From Rhodoferax_B sp049316285 (GTDB lineage: Bacteria; Pseudomonadota; Gammaproteobacteria; Burkholderiales; Burkholderiaceae_C), in contig NZ_JBMOXA010000012.1 in NCBI RefSeq assembly GCF_049316285.1, positions 1 to 64,000 on the forward strand: a stretch of 64,000 bases of DNA, read 5' to 3'. The notes beneath the pieces were generated by a model. It did no database searches and was not told the DNA's origin. It saw only the letters and a list, made by a program, of their open reading frames with translations. Position 1 is the first letter of the stretch, and every line of letters begins with the position of its first letter. Both the position numbers and the translations under genes were made by a program. Positions 18,177 through 25,879 of the stretch are shown here, one piece after another.

Positions 18177-19241
18177 ATGGCTTCCGTCAATCTCACCGGC
18201 ATTGAAAAACACTTCGGCGACACGCGCGTCATCAAGGGCGTGGACATCGCCATCGGCGACGGCGAGTTCGCCGTCTTCGTCGGCCCCAGCGGCTGCGGCA
18301 AGTCCACACTGCTGCGCATGATCGCGGGGCTGGACGACCCCTCCGTCGGCCAAATCCGCATCGGTGACCAAACCGTCAACGGCCTGCCGCCCAAGGAGCG
18401 CGGCGTGTCCATGGTGTTCCAGACTTACGCGCTCTATCCGCACATGACGGTGCGCGACAACATGGGCTTTGGCCTGATGATCGCCGGCACCGAAAAAGAA
18501 ACCATAGGCAGCAAGGTGGCGGCCGCCGCCAAGGTGCTGGGCCTGGACAAGCTGCTGGACCGCCTGCCGCGCCAGCTCTCGGGTGGCCAGCGCCAACGTG
18601 TGGCCATGGGCCGTGCCATGGTGCGCGACCCCAAGGTGTTTTTGTTTGACGAGCCGCTGTCCAACCTCGACGCCAAGCTGCGCGTGCAGATGCGCACCGA
18701 AATCCGCGCACTGCACCAACGGCTCAAGACCACCTCGATCTACGTGACACACGACCAGATCGAGGCCATGACCATGGCCGACCGCATCATCGTGCTGCGC
18801 GACGGCCAGGTCGAACAGATCGGCGCGCCCGCACATCTGTACGACTTCCCGTGCAACACCTTTGTGGCTACCTTCATAGGCTCGCCATCGATGAACCTGG
18901 TGCCCGGCCGCGCTGCGAACGGTAGCGCCACGCCCGACGCTGGCGGCAGCATTGCGCTGGACGCATCGCACACCAACCTGGCCGAACAACGCGTTGTGCT
19001 GGGCCTGCGCCCGGAGCACCTGCGCGTGCGCGAGGCGGGGTATGCCAATGGCATTCCGTGCGAGGTGAAGGTGGTTGAATTCAGCGGCGCCGACACGCTG
19101 GTCACCTGCGATGCACAAGGCCATACGGTGCAAGCGCTGGTGCACGACCGCTTGCTGGTCAAGGCTGGCGACAAGGTCACGCTGGACATCGAGCCACGTT
19201 TGGTGCACGTGTTCGACGAGGCCACGCAGCAGCGTCTGTAA
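18177..19241 (+). CDS. Sugar ABC transporter ATP-binding protein (UgpC/MalK type)
   Basis: The 354-residue product has Walker A GPSGCGKST (36-44), the LSGGQRQR signature, Walker B FLFDEPLSNLD and the H-loop YVTHDQIEAM. A C-terminal TOBE/MalK regulatory domain (VLGLRPEHLRV onward) follows. The LSNLDAKLR extension is typical of carbohydrate importers. It completes the ABC system and is the last gene before a terminator. Confidence 0.92.
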   Translation: MASVNLTGIEKHFGDTRVIKGVDIAIGDGEFAVFVGPSGCGKSTLLRMIAGLDDPSVGQIRIGDQTVNGLPPKERGVSMVFQTYALYPHMTVRDNMGFGLMIAGTEKETIGSKVAAAAKVLGLDKLLDRLPRQLSGGQRQRVAMGRAMVRDPKVFLFDEPLSNLDAKLRVQMRTEIRALHQRLKTTSIYVTHDQIEAMTMADRIIVLRDGQVEQIGAPAHLYDFPCNTFVATFIGSPSMNLVPGRAANGSATPDAGGSIALDASHTNLAEQRVVLGLRPEHLRVREAGYANGIPCEVKVVEFSGADTLVTCDAQGHTVQALVHDRLLVKAGDKVTLDIEPRLVHVFDEATQQRL

Positions 19242-19262
19242 GCTCGGCCTCTCAAGCCAAAT

Positions 19263-19299
19263 GAGCACTTTGCGCTAGATAGATAAGCGCAGAGTGCTC
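19263..19299. terminator. Terminator-like hairpin between convergent operons
   Basis: GAGCACTTTGCGCT (19263-19276) pairs with AGCGCAGAGTGCTC (19286-19299) with one mismatch and a nine-base loop. It lies between the ABC ATPase and metW ends, with AT-rich sequence after it. Confidence 0.7.
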
Positions 19300-19325
19300 A
19301 CTTATTTATTAACAGTGGCTTGTGC

Positions 19326-19910
19326 TCAGGCGTGTTCGAAACGGAACACCGCCGTGCCCGCACGCAAGTTCGGCAAGGTGCGCACTTCGCGGCCATCTTG
19401 CAGGCCAAACGCGTCCAACACCCGCAGTTGGTTCTTCGCGGCCAGCACCTCAAAGTCTTTGTAGGTGCCCACACGGATGTTGGGCGTGTCGTACCACTGG
19501 TAGGGCAGGCGGCGCGTCACCGGCATGCGGCCACGCAGAATGCTCACGCGGTTGGGCCAGTGTGCGAAGTTGGGGAAGGCCACCACGCCGGTGCGGCCGA
19601 CACGCGCGGTTTCGCGCAGCATGGTCTCGGCATTGCGCAAATGTTGCAGGGTGTCGATCTGCAGCACCACGTCGAACGAGTTGTCGTCGAACATGGCCAA
19701 GCCTTCGTCGAGGTTGAGCTGCAGCACGTTAACGCCACGGCGCGCGCAGGCCAGCAGGTTGGCGTCGTCGATTTCGACACCGTAGCCGGTGCAGCCGCGC
19801 TCGCGCTGTAGATGCGCCAGCAGCGCGCCATCACCACAGCCCAGGTCGAGCACGCGTGCACCTTGCGGCACCAGGGCCGCAATCGATTGAATCGTCGTGA
19901 CCTCGCTCAT
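19326..19910 (-). CDS. metW: Methionine biosynthesis protein MetW
   Basis: The 194-residue product is a class I SAM-dependent methyltransferase fold protein with motif I VLDLGCGDGALL (residues 19-30). It matches MetW, encoded next to metX in many proteobacteria. Its start overlaps the metX stop by four bases (ATGA), so it is translated from the same messenger. MetW is thought to support MetX-dependent acylation of homoserine; its exact reaction is uncertain. Confidence 0.92.
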   Translation of the reverse strand: MSEVTTIQSIAALVPQGARVLDLGCGDGALLAHLQRERGCTGYGVEIDDANLLACARRGVNVLQLNLDEGLAMFDDNSFDVVLQIDTLQHLRNAETMLRETARVGRTGVVAFPNFAHWPNRVSILRGRMPVTRRLPYQWYDTPNIRVGTYKDFEVLAAKNQLRVLDAFGLQDGREVRTLPNLRAGTAVFRFEHA

Positions 19911-21052
19911 GCTTTTACTTCCTCGCCAATACGGTTGAAATACGCGCCCACCAGATGGAGGTAACGCGGATCGTCGAGCAGGAAAGCGTCGTGCCCGTGC
20001 GGCGCATCAATCTCGGCATAACTCACCTCACGTTTGTGCGGCAGCAAGGCACGCACAATTTCGCGGCTGCGGGCCGGTGCAAAGCGCCAGTCTGTGGTGA
20101 AGCTCACCAACAGGAACTTGCAGGTCGCGCGCTCCAGGGCAGCGGTAAGGTTGCCGCCGTAGCTGCGCGCGGGGTCGAAGTAGTCGAGTGCGCGGGTGAT
20201 CAGCAAGTAGGTGTTGGCGTCGAAGTAGTCGCTGAACTTGTCGCCTTGGTAGCGCAGGTAGCTTTCAATCTGGAACTCCACATCTTGTGTGGAGTAACGG
20301 TAGCCGGTCACGCTGCCCGTGACGGCTTCGCGCAGGTCGCGGCCAAACTTCTCGTTCATCACGTCGTCGCTGAGGTAGGTGATGTGGCCCACCATGCGCG
20401 CGATGCGCAGGCCGCGTTTGGGCACCACGCTGTGCTGATAGAAGTGGCCGCCGTGGAAATCAGGATCGGTGACGATGGCGCGGCGCGCGACTTCGTTGAA
20501 GGCAATGTTCTCGGCCGTGAGGTTGGGCGCGCTGGCAATCACCACGGCGTGGCGCACACGCTCGGGGTATTGCAGCGTCCAACTCAGCGCCTGCATGCCG
20601 CCCAGGCTGCCGCCCATCACGGCGGCCAGGGTTTCGATGCCCAGCGCGTCAAGCAGCCGGGCCTGGGCGTTGACCCAGTCCTCCACCGTGACCACCGGGA
20701 AGTCGGCGCCGTAAATCTGGCCGGTGTCGGGGTGGGTGTGCATGGGCCCGGTAGAGCCGAAACAAGAACCCAGATTGTTAACGCCAATGACGAAGAAGCG
20801 GTTGGTGTCCACCGCCTTGCCGGGGCCGATCATGTTGTCCCACCAGCCCTCACTTTTGGGCTGGCCTTCGTAGATACCCGCTACATGGTGCGAGGCGTTG
20901 AGCGCATGGCACACCAGCACGGCGTTGGAGCGGTCGGCGTTGAGCGTGCCGTAGGTCTCGTAGCTCAGCGCATACGAGTGAATCGACGCGCCGCTTTGCA
21001 AAGCCAGGGGCTCGGCAAACGGCATGGATTGAGGTGTAGCAATAAAGGACAT
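19907..21052 (-). CDS. metX: Homoserine O-acyltransferase MetX
   Basis: The 381-residue alpha/beta-hydrolase protein has the nucleophile Ser149 in GGSLGGMQ and the Asp/His end of the triad in the DAPHGHDAFLLD region. It acylates L-homoserine at the start of methionine synthesis. MetX proteins that travel with MetW in proteobacteria are often succinyl- rather than acetyl-transferases, so acyl specificity should be left open. The ATG at 21052 follows a terminator of the upstream gene. Confidence 0.92.
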   Translation of the reverse strand: MSFIATPQSMPFAEPLALQSGASIHSYALSYETYGTLNADRSNAVLVCHALNASHHVAGIYEGQPKSEGWWDNMIGPGKAVDTNRFFVIGVNNLGSCFGSTGPMHTHPDTGQIYGADFPVVTVEDWVNAQARLLDALGIETLAAVMGGSLGGMQALSWTLQYPERVRHAVVIASAPNLTAENIAFNEVARRAIVTDPDFHGGHFYQHSVVPKRGLRIARMVGHITYLSDDVMNEKFGRDLREAVTGSVTGYRYSTQDVEFQIESYLRYQGDKFSDYFDANTYLLITRALDYFDPARSYGGNLTAALERATCKFLLVSFTTDWRFAPARSREIVRALLPHKREVSYAEIDAPHGHDAFLLDDPRYLHLVGAYFNRIGEEVKA

Positions 21053-21057
21053 GGCAA

Positions 21058-21096
21058 CAAAAAACCCGGCATCGCTAAAAACGAGGCCGGGCTTTT
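21058..21096 (-). terminator. Intrinsic terminator of the GDT1-family gene
   Basis: Read leftward, GCCCGGC is followed by a loop and GCCGGGTTTTTT. The pairing arms on the plus strand are CCCGGC (21065-21070) and GCCGGG (21086-21091), between the exporter stop and metX. Confidence 0.8.
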
Positions 21097-21163
21097 CGGG
21101 TGTCGTTTTTAGCTGAATTTCTAAAGCGCCCGCAAGCTTGAAACAAATCGGCGCAGCGGGAGT

Positions 21164-21736
21164 TTAGCCCATATCCACACCATGCCATATGGCCAAGACA
21201 CCCAGCACCAGGAAGAACAGCGCGGACACCACGTGCACCACCTTGATCGGGACCAGCCGCGTCATGCGCTCGCCCAGCCACACCACAGGCGCATTCGCCA
21301 GCATCATGCCCAGTGTCGTCCCGGCCACCACCCATAGATAGGCGTTGTATTTGGCGGCCAGCATCACGGTGGCAATTTGGGTTTTGTCGCCCATCTCGGC
21401 CAGGAAGAACAACACAACGGTGGTGCCGAAGACGCCATAACGCGGGTTGCTATCCGCCTCTTCGTCATCCAGTTTGTCGGGGATCAACATCCACACGGCC
21501 ATGGCGATGAATGACAGGCCCAGCACCCAGCGTAAAACGTCGGGGCCCAACTGCGTGGTCACCCAGGCGCCTACGGCACCGGCCAGTGCGTGGTTGATGA
21601 TGGTGGCGGCGAAGATGCCCAAGACAATGGGCCAGGGCCTGCGAAAACGCGCAGCCAAAACCAAGGCCAGCAGCTGGGTTTTGTCACCCATTTCTGCCAA
21701 CGCAACAATACCTGTGGAGACGAGGAAAGCACTCAT
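21164..21736 (-). CDS. TMEM165/GDT1-family Mn2+ exporter
   Basis: From ATG 21736 the product has 190 residues. It has six hydrophobic helices and two copies of the GDT1 signature, EMGDKTQLLA near the N-terminus and EMGDKTQIAT in the second half, which form the cation site. Bacterial members (MneA-like) export manganese. The leader upstream contains a manganese riboswitch motif, which strongly supports this role and predicts induction by excess Mn2+. The upstream in-frame extension of 12 codons lies inside the leader and is not used. Confidence 0.88.
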   Translation of the reverse strand: MSAFLVSTGIVALAEMGDKTQLLALVLAARFRRPWPIVLGIFAATIINHALAGAVGAWVTTQLGPDVLRWVLGLSFIAMAVWMLIPDKLDDEEADSNPRYGVFGTTVVLFFLAEMGDKTQIATVMLAAKYNAYLWVVAGTTLGMMLANAPVVWLGERMTRLVPIKVVHVVSALFFLVLGVLAIWHGVDMG

Positions 21737-21769
21737 ATCGATTTCCGGCCGGAAACAAAAACCAATGAC

Positions 21770-21950
21770 CACGCGGCATCCCCGGCCAAAAACGGAGGCT
21801 GCATGGTCAAAGGTCTCGCTGAATCCCGGTACAAACCGAAGAACGCTTGCACCATGTCTGATTCGCTCTTCTCTTTCGAGATGGCGACCCTACAAGTCTG
21901 TTGATGCAAGCCCCGCTCAAGAAACGGCGGGTGGCTACTCCCCAATGAAC
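21770..21950 (-). promoter_or_regulatory. yybP-ykoY-like manganese riboswitch
   Basis: On the minus strand the leader of the exporter gene contains the hallmarks of the yybP-ykoY class: TGGGGAGTAG at its 5' side (plus-strand 21935-21944) and GACCTTTGACCATGC further along (plus-strand 21801-21816), separated by paired arms. This class senses Mn2+ and usually turns on exporter genes such as the GDT1-family gene directly downstream. The exact ends are approximate. Confidence 0.8.
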
Positions 21951-22337
21951 CCACTGATTATAAACAACTGGGCCAGGGCCTTCAGGCCTCAGGTTTTTTT
22001 CATCTTGGACCCTCATGCTGCCACGTGGACATCTGAGCAGGACCTAGATGAGCGGCGGTTGTTTCTCACTCTGGAAACCTGCACCCGGCGCATGCCCGCC
22101 ACACTGGGACGCTTCTTCCGCACGGCCAAGCCTCTATGTTCACTTCGTCGCGCAGGTCTGCGGCAGCGGGCGCTTTTGGGCTTGCGCAGCCTGCCCAGAG
22201 TTTCATAGGCAATGCGCAGCATGGCATCGCGCCAAACGGCATTCACACCCGCACAGAAGGCCCAAACCCAGGCCTCGTCTGATCCAAGCTGAGCTTTTGT
22301 AAATCGGCAACAAAATGAGGCAATACGGGGAACTTTT
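21951..22337. other. Gap without a convincing gene
   Basis: Between the manganese riboswitch and the first RRM promoter no convincing gene is seen. A leftward frame of 77 codons (22013-22246) is very arginine-rich and has no recognised motif. The stretch should hold the promoter of the riboswitch transcript. Confidence 0.5.
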
Positions 22338-22365
22338 TTGCAAAACCCCCGACATCGCGCATAAT
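22338..22365 (+). promoter_or_regulatory. Sigma-70-like promoter of the first RRM gene
   Basis: TTGCAA (22338-22343) and CATAAT (22360-22365) are separated by 16 bases. The same layout, ending CATAATGC, recurs before the second RRM gene. It leaves a leader of about 130 bases. Confidence 0.6.
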
Positions 22366-22397
22366 GCTCTGGTGTTACCGCTCAGCGGTGATGCTAG

Positions 22398-22424
22398 TTT
22401 GCGGTGATTAGTCAGTTTCGCGTC
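22398..22424 (+). promoter_or_regulatory. Conserved leader box, copy 1
   Basis: TTTGCGGTGATTAGTCAG followed by TTTCGCGTC is nearly repeated at 23046-23071 in the second RRM leader. It lies about 35 bases after the -10 element, so it should be in the RNA and may be part of a structured or protein-bound leader. Confidence 0.5.
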
Positions 22425-22460
22425 TGTGAAGTCTTCAATGGTTTGTCGATTGCGGTTATC

Positions 22461-22497
22461 GGGCTCCATCGCGTTGTGCGTTTTTTTTTAGGAGCCT
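22461..22497 (+). promoter_or_regulatory. Shine-Dalgarno-sequestering hairpin, copy 1
   Basis: GGGCTCC (22461-22467) can pair with GGAGCCT (22491-22497, one G-U pair). The right arm contains the AGGAG ribosome site seven bases before the ATG at 22502. In the second RRM gene the equivalent hairpin is one pair longer with complementary changes in both arms. Confidence 0.65.
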
Positions 22498-22501
22498 ATT
22501 C

Positions 22502-22873
22502 ATGGGCAACAAACTGTACGTTGGCAATCTGCCATATTCTTTCCGCGACGACGATATGCACCAGGCTTTCAGCCAATTTGGTTCGATCCAAAGCGCCAAG
22601 GTCATGATGGAACGTGACACCGGCCGCTCCAAGGGTTTCGGCTTTGTGGAAATGGGTAGCGATGCCGAAGCACAAGCTGCCATCAAGGGCATGAATGGTC
22701 AATCCGTTGGCGGCCGTGACCTCGTGGTCAACGAAGCCCGTCCAATGGAGCCACGTGCTCCACGTAGCGGTGGCTACGGTGGTGGCAATGGCGGCGGCTA
22801 CGGCGGCGGCAACGGTGGTGGCGGCTACGGTGGTGGCAATGGCGGCTACGGCGGCGGTCGTAACAGCTACTAA
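22502..22873 (+). CDS. RRM-type RNA-binding protein with glycine-rich tail
   Basis: The 123-residue product has one RNA recognition motif: RNP2 LYVGNL (5-10) and RNP1 KGFGFVEM (44-51). A Gly/Tyr/Asn-rich tail (about 87-123) of GGYGGGN repeats follows. Such small bacterial RRM proteins resemble cyanobacterial and plant cold-induced glycine-rich RNA-binding proteins and probably act as RNA chaperones. A paralogue follows 263 bases downstream with matching promoter and leader, pointing to duplication. Expression is likely set post-transcriptionally by the leader hairpin that hides the ribosome site. Confidence 0.9.
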   Translation: MGNKLYVGNLPYSFRDDDMHQAFSQFGSIQSAKVMMERDTGRSKGFGFVEMGSDAEAQAAIKGMNGQSVGGRDLVVNEARPMEPRAPRSGGYGGGNGGGYGGGNGGGGYGGGNGGYGGGRNSY

Positions 22874-22888
22874 ATTCTTTAGGTCACG

Positions 22889-22948
22889 GAGCGATTCTTC
22901 GAATCGCTCTGACCCGCAGATAAAAAAGGGCCCAATGGGCCCTTTTTT
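22889..22948 (+). terminator. Double hairpin with intrinsic terminator
   Basis: GAGCGATTC (22889-22897) pairs with GAATCGCTC (22901-22909). It is followed by AAAAAAGGGCCC (22922-22933) and GGGCCCTTTTTT (22937-22948), a strong terminator that separates the two RRM units. Confidence 0.88.
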
Positions 22949-22988
22949 ACGTCCAAATTGTGGTCAATTCACATCACTCATTTTTTGT

Positions 22989-23016
22989 TTGAATTCTTCT
23001 AATATGGCCGCATAAT
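22989..23016 (+). promoter_or_regulatory. Sigma-70-like promoter of the second RRM gene
   Basis: TTGAAT (22989-22994) and CATAAT (23011-23016) with a 16-base spacer, matching the layout of the first copy. Confidence 0.6.
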
Positions 23017-23045
23017 GCAAATGTACAGCGTTACAACTGTGCAAA

Positions 23046-23071
23046 TTTGCGGTGATAGTTGGTTTCGCGTC
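23046..23071 (+). promoter_or_regulatory. Conserved leader box, copy 2
   Basis: TTTGCGGTGATAGTTGG followed by TTTCGCGTC, nearly the same as 22398-22424. The region between this box and the ribosome site is much less similar, so the box itself seems to be kept. Confidence 0.5.
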
Positions 23072-23093
23072 CTATGGTTAGACATTGCTTTGC

Positions 23094-23133
23094 GGGACTC
23101 CATCGCTTTATTTCAGTGTTTTTTAGGAGTCCC
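23094..23133 (+). promoter_or_regulatory. Shine-Dalgarno-sequestering hairpin, copy 2
   Basis: GGGACTCC (23094-23101) pairs perfectly with GGAGTCCC (23126-23133), which includes the ribosome site before the ATG at 23137. Compared with copy 1, an A inserted in the left arm is matched by a T inserted in the right arm. Confidence 0.7.
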
Positions 23134-23136
23134 TTG

Positions 23137-23622
23137 ATGGGCAATAAACTGTACGTCGGCAACCTGCCTTATTCGGTGCGCGATAGCGATCTGGAACAAT
23201 CTTTCAGTGCGTTTGGCAGCGTTGTTAGTGCCAAGGTCATGATGGAACGTGACACTGGCCGCTCCAAGGGTTTCGGTTTCGTTGAAATGGGCAGCGATGC
23301 GGAAGCACAAGCAGCCATCAACGGCATGAATGGTCAATCATTGGGCGGTCGTAGCTGTGTCGTCAATGAAGCTCGCCCCATGGAACCACGTCCACCACGC
23401 AGTGGTGGCGGCGGCTACGGTGGCGGCGGCGGCGGCGGTGGTTATGGCGGTGGTGGCGGCGGCGGTTACGGCGGCGGTGGTGGTCGTAGCGGCGGCGGCG
23501 GTTACGGTGGTGGCGGCGGCGGTGGCCGTAGCGGCGGTGGTGGTGGCGATGGCGGTTTCCGCAGCCCCTACGGCTCCGGCCCACGTGGCGGTGGCGGTGG
23601 CGGCGGTCGTGGTGGCTACTGA
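23137..23622 (+). CDS. RRM-type RNA-binding protein with long glycine-rich tail
   Basis: The 161-residue product shares MGNKLYVGNLPY and the SKGFGFVEM RNP1 with its neighbour, but its tail (after residue 88) is longer and almost all Gly with Tyr, Arg and Ser (GGGGYGGGG and GRSGGGG blocks). Arg-Gly-rich tails of this kind bind RNA and may drive condensation. The ATG at 23137 has its own ribosome site; the open frame upstream is leader sequence. It is probably a duplicate of the first RRM gene with its own promoter and terminator. Confidence 0.9.
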   Translation: MGNKLYVGNLPYSVRDSDLEQSFSAFGSVVSAKVMMERDTGRSKGFGFVEMGSDAEAQAAINGMNGQSLGGRSCVVNEARPMEPRPPRSGGGGYGGGGGGGGYGGGGGGGYGGGGGRSGGGGYGGGGGGGRSGGGGGDGGFRSPYGSGPRGGGGGGGRGGY

Positions 23623-23643
23623 TTTAGTCGACCACTCATAGTC

Positions 23644-23668
23644 AAAAGGCTCCTCACGGAGCCTTTTT
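23644..23668 (+). terminator. Intrinsic terminator of the second RRM gene
   Basis: AAAAGGCTCC (23644-23653) pairs with GGAGCCTTTT (23658-23667) around TCAC. Confidence 0.88.
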
Positions 23669-23853
23669 CATTTGTTTCACCATTTATGGGTTTTGAAGAA
23701 ATGTCACCTGTCAGATATAACAGGTTTTGGTTTTTTCAAACTTTTGAACCCTGGATGTGGACTACGGTTTAAAGTGTTTTGATATTCATTGATGTATCAA
23801 GATTTAACAAACGACACTACGTGCGGGATTAACGTTTTCTCTTGAAGAACTAT

Positions 23854-24630
23854 TCATTCTTCAGATACTCGATGCTTACGTGGACGCCCTTGTAACAATT
23901 TGTCATATATTCCATTTGGCAGTAGGCGCATTGCTTTTGCCACGAACCCCATTTGCCAGGGTATTACCTTATAACTGGCACCCGACTGAATGGCATTGAA
24001 CGCCTTGTCGGCAAATGCTTCGGCTTGCATCAAAAACGGCATGCCATAACGGTTCCTCTGGGTCAGGGGTGTATCGATGTAGCCCGGACAAATCGTCACG
24101 ACATTGATACCCGCTGCGCGCAGTTCACCACGCAGGCTTTCGCAGTAGCCAATGACCCCAGCCTTGCTGGCGCAGTAAGCGCCATGCCCCGGCAAACCGC
24201 GGATTCCAGCAACACTGGCTATACCCACCAAGGCACCACTGCCGCGCTGTTCCATCGGGCGAATAAAAGCTTGAAAGGTGGCGGCCATGCCAATGTTGTT
24301 GACCGCAAAGGTTTGGGCCATCACCTGGATATCGGACGCAATGGCTGTGTCCATGCCTATGCTGATGCCCGCGTTGGCAATCACCACGTCAGGCACACCT
24401 TGCTGGTTCAGGCATTGGATTGCTGCGGCCTGAATGCTCTCAGGCTGACCGACATCCGCGTTATAGATTTTGCAGCTATCTCCGCTAATATTTTCAGCCT
24501 CAAGCCACGATTGGATGATTTCTGTTCGGCGCGCTACCAGCGCCAGGCGAAACCCGGCACGGTGGTAACGCAACGCCAATGCCTGGCCAATACCACTAGA
24601 AGCACCCGTGATGAAAACCAGTTTTTCCAT
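23854..24630 (-). CDS. SDR-family NAD(P)-dependent oxidoreductase
   Basis: The 258-residue product is a classical short-chain dehydrogenase: cofactor motif TGASSGIGQ (8-16), NNAG-like NAG at 86-88, Ser139, and Tyr152-x3-Lys156 in YCASK. It is a soluble oxidoreductase of unknown substrate. It starts six bases after the lptC stop, so it is the last gene of the kdsD-kdsC-lptC run, at the place where lptA and lptB are often found. Confidence 0.87.
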   Translation of the reverse strand: MEKLVFITGASSGIGQALALRYHRAGFRLALVARRTEIIQSWLEAENISGDSCKIYNADVGQPESIQAAAIQCLNQQGVPDVVIANAGISIGMDTAIASDIQVMAQTFAVNNIGMAATFQAFIRPMEQRGSGALVGIASVAGIRGLPGHGAYCASKAGVIGYCESLRGELRAAGINVVTICPGYIDTPLTQRNRYGMPFLMQAEAFADKAFNAIQSGASYKVIPWQMGFVAKAMRLLPNGIYDKLLQGRPRKHRVSEE

Positions 24631-24636
24631 GCTGGG

Positions 24637-25263
24637 CTACTTCGCTTGCGCCGTCGGGCGAGGGTTCAAAACACCTCTGACCCGCCCGTCGAGCTTCAGC
24701 AAGTGGTCCAGGTTGTCGTAATCCATGGCGTCACCCGTGAATTGGTCGCTGCCCCGGATCAAGGTAACGGGTTTGTGGGAGCGTACTTGCTCGGTATTGA
24801 TAAACGCGTGCAAAAACTCGCCACGGAATTCCAGCCGCGGCGACACGCCGCCCGAGGGCGTTTTACCGGCCTCGCGCACCACGATGGCATTGCCAAACAG
24901 TTGCACTTCCGAAGCATCTGCATTGCTCAAAGCCCGGTTGGCTGTGGAGATCGTGACCAAGCCTTCGGGGGAAATAGAGCGTATGTGCGCCTGGTCAATT
25001 TCGATGGTGTCAGTGTCGGGGTAGTGACGTGCCTCGATACCGCGCAACTCGCTCTTGAGGCGTCCCGTTACGTCATAGGTCTTCACCGAAAACTTGCGCA
25101 TGAAGTAATCGGGCTCATGCACCAGTTGTGCCTCCGGGTTGTCTTGTTGCTGCGACGGGGTGTTGCGCACCAGCCAATAGGTGCCCAGCGCCATCATGGC
25201 CATCAGAATGATGGGCAGGTAGATGGAGACGCGGTCTAAAGCCGCACGTACGAGAGTTTTCAC
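24637..25263 (-). CDS. lptC: LPS export ABC transporter periplasmic protein LptC
   Basis: A GTG at 25263 overlaps the kdsC stop (GTGA) and gives 208 residues. There is one N-terminal membrane helix (about 10-30: VSIYLPIILMAMMALGTYWLV region), then an LptC/OstA-type beta-jellyroll with MRKFSVKTYDVTGRLKSELRG. LptC links the inner-membrane LptBFG pump to LptA in LPS transport. The frame continues upstream as a shadow of kdsC and is not used. Confidence 0.85.
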   Translation of the reverse strand: MKTLVRAALDRVSIYLPIILMAMMALGTYWLVRNTPSQQQDNPEAQLVHEPDYFMRKFSVKTYDVTGRLKSELRGIEARHYPDTDTIEIDQAHIRSISPEGLVTISTANRALSNADASEVQLFGNAIVVREAGKTPSGGVSPRLEFRGEFLHAFINTEQVRSHKPVTLIRGSDQFTGDAMDYDNLDHLLKLDGRVRGVLNPRPTAQAK

Positions 25264-25805
25264 GCCAAGCGCTCCTGCAACAACTCGGCATAACGGCCAG
25301 AAGCGGCAAGCAATACATCGCAAAATTCGCGCGCCGCACCGTGCCCACCAAGACGCTGGGTCACGTAGTCGGCCCGCGCAAACACCTCTACGTGCGCCTG
25401 AGCAGGGGCACAGGCAAACGCACACCGCACCAATACCGGCAAGTCGGGCCAATCGTCACCAATGGCTGAAGCTTGCGACCATTCCAGGCCCAGGGTTTGC
25501 AGAATTTTCTCCGCGGCGGGGCGTTTTTCTTCCGTACCAAAAACCGCATGCTCAATACCCAGCGCCTTTAAGCGGGCACGCAACGCCGGAGAGTCTCGTC
25601 CGGTGATGACGGCCGGTGTGATGCCCACACGCTGCAGCTGTTTCAAACCATAACCATCGAGGGTGTGAAAGCGTTTCAGCGCCTCCCCGGACTCTGAAAA
25701 GTACAGGCCACCATCGGTCAACACACCGTCGACATCAAAAAAAGCCACCCGTACCCCTTGGGCTTTAAGAAGAACTTCGGGGGACACAACGAGGGCGGGA
25801 TGCAT
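25260..25805 (-). CDS. kdsC: 3-deoxy-D-manno-octulosonate 8-phosphate phosphatase
   Basis: The 181-residue HAD-fold product is the minimal cap-less C0 type. It has Asp24 and Asp26 in FFDVDGVLTDG, a TGR motif (ITGRDSPAL) and the late GDDWPDLP acid motif. It removes phosphate from KDO-8-P on the way to LPS inner core. It is coupled to lptC by overlap and preceded by kdsD. Confidence 0.92.
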   Translation of the reverse strand: MHPALVVSPEVLLKAQGVRVAFFDVDGVLTDGGLYFSESGEALKRFHTLDGYGLKQLQRVGITPAVITGRDSPALRARLKALGIEHAVFGTEEKRPAAEKILQTLGLEWSQASAIGDDWPDLPVLVRCAFACAPAQAHVEVFARADYVTQRLGGHGAAREFCDVLLAASGRYAELLQERLA

Positions 25806-25879
25806 GGATAAACGGACCGTTCTAAAAGAGTCGCAAGCGGTTGGAAGGTTTAAAGACCTGGGGCGGGGCCGATGAAATA

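Noticed and set aside
22013..22246. A 77-codon arginine-rich frame on the minus strand between the riboswitch and the RRM promoter.
   Set aside because: No ribosome site, no family resemblance and a composition typical of chance frames.
23400..23620. Dense GGT/GGC repeats as a microsatellite or CRISPR-like array.
   Set aside because: They are in frame and encode the glycine-rich tail of the RRM protein.
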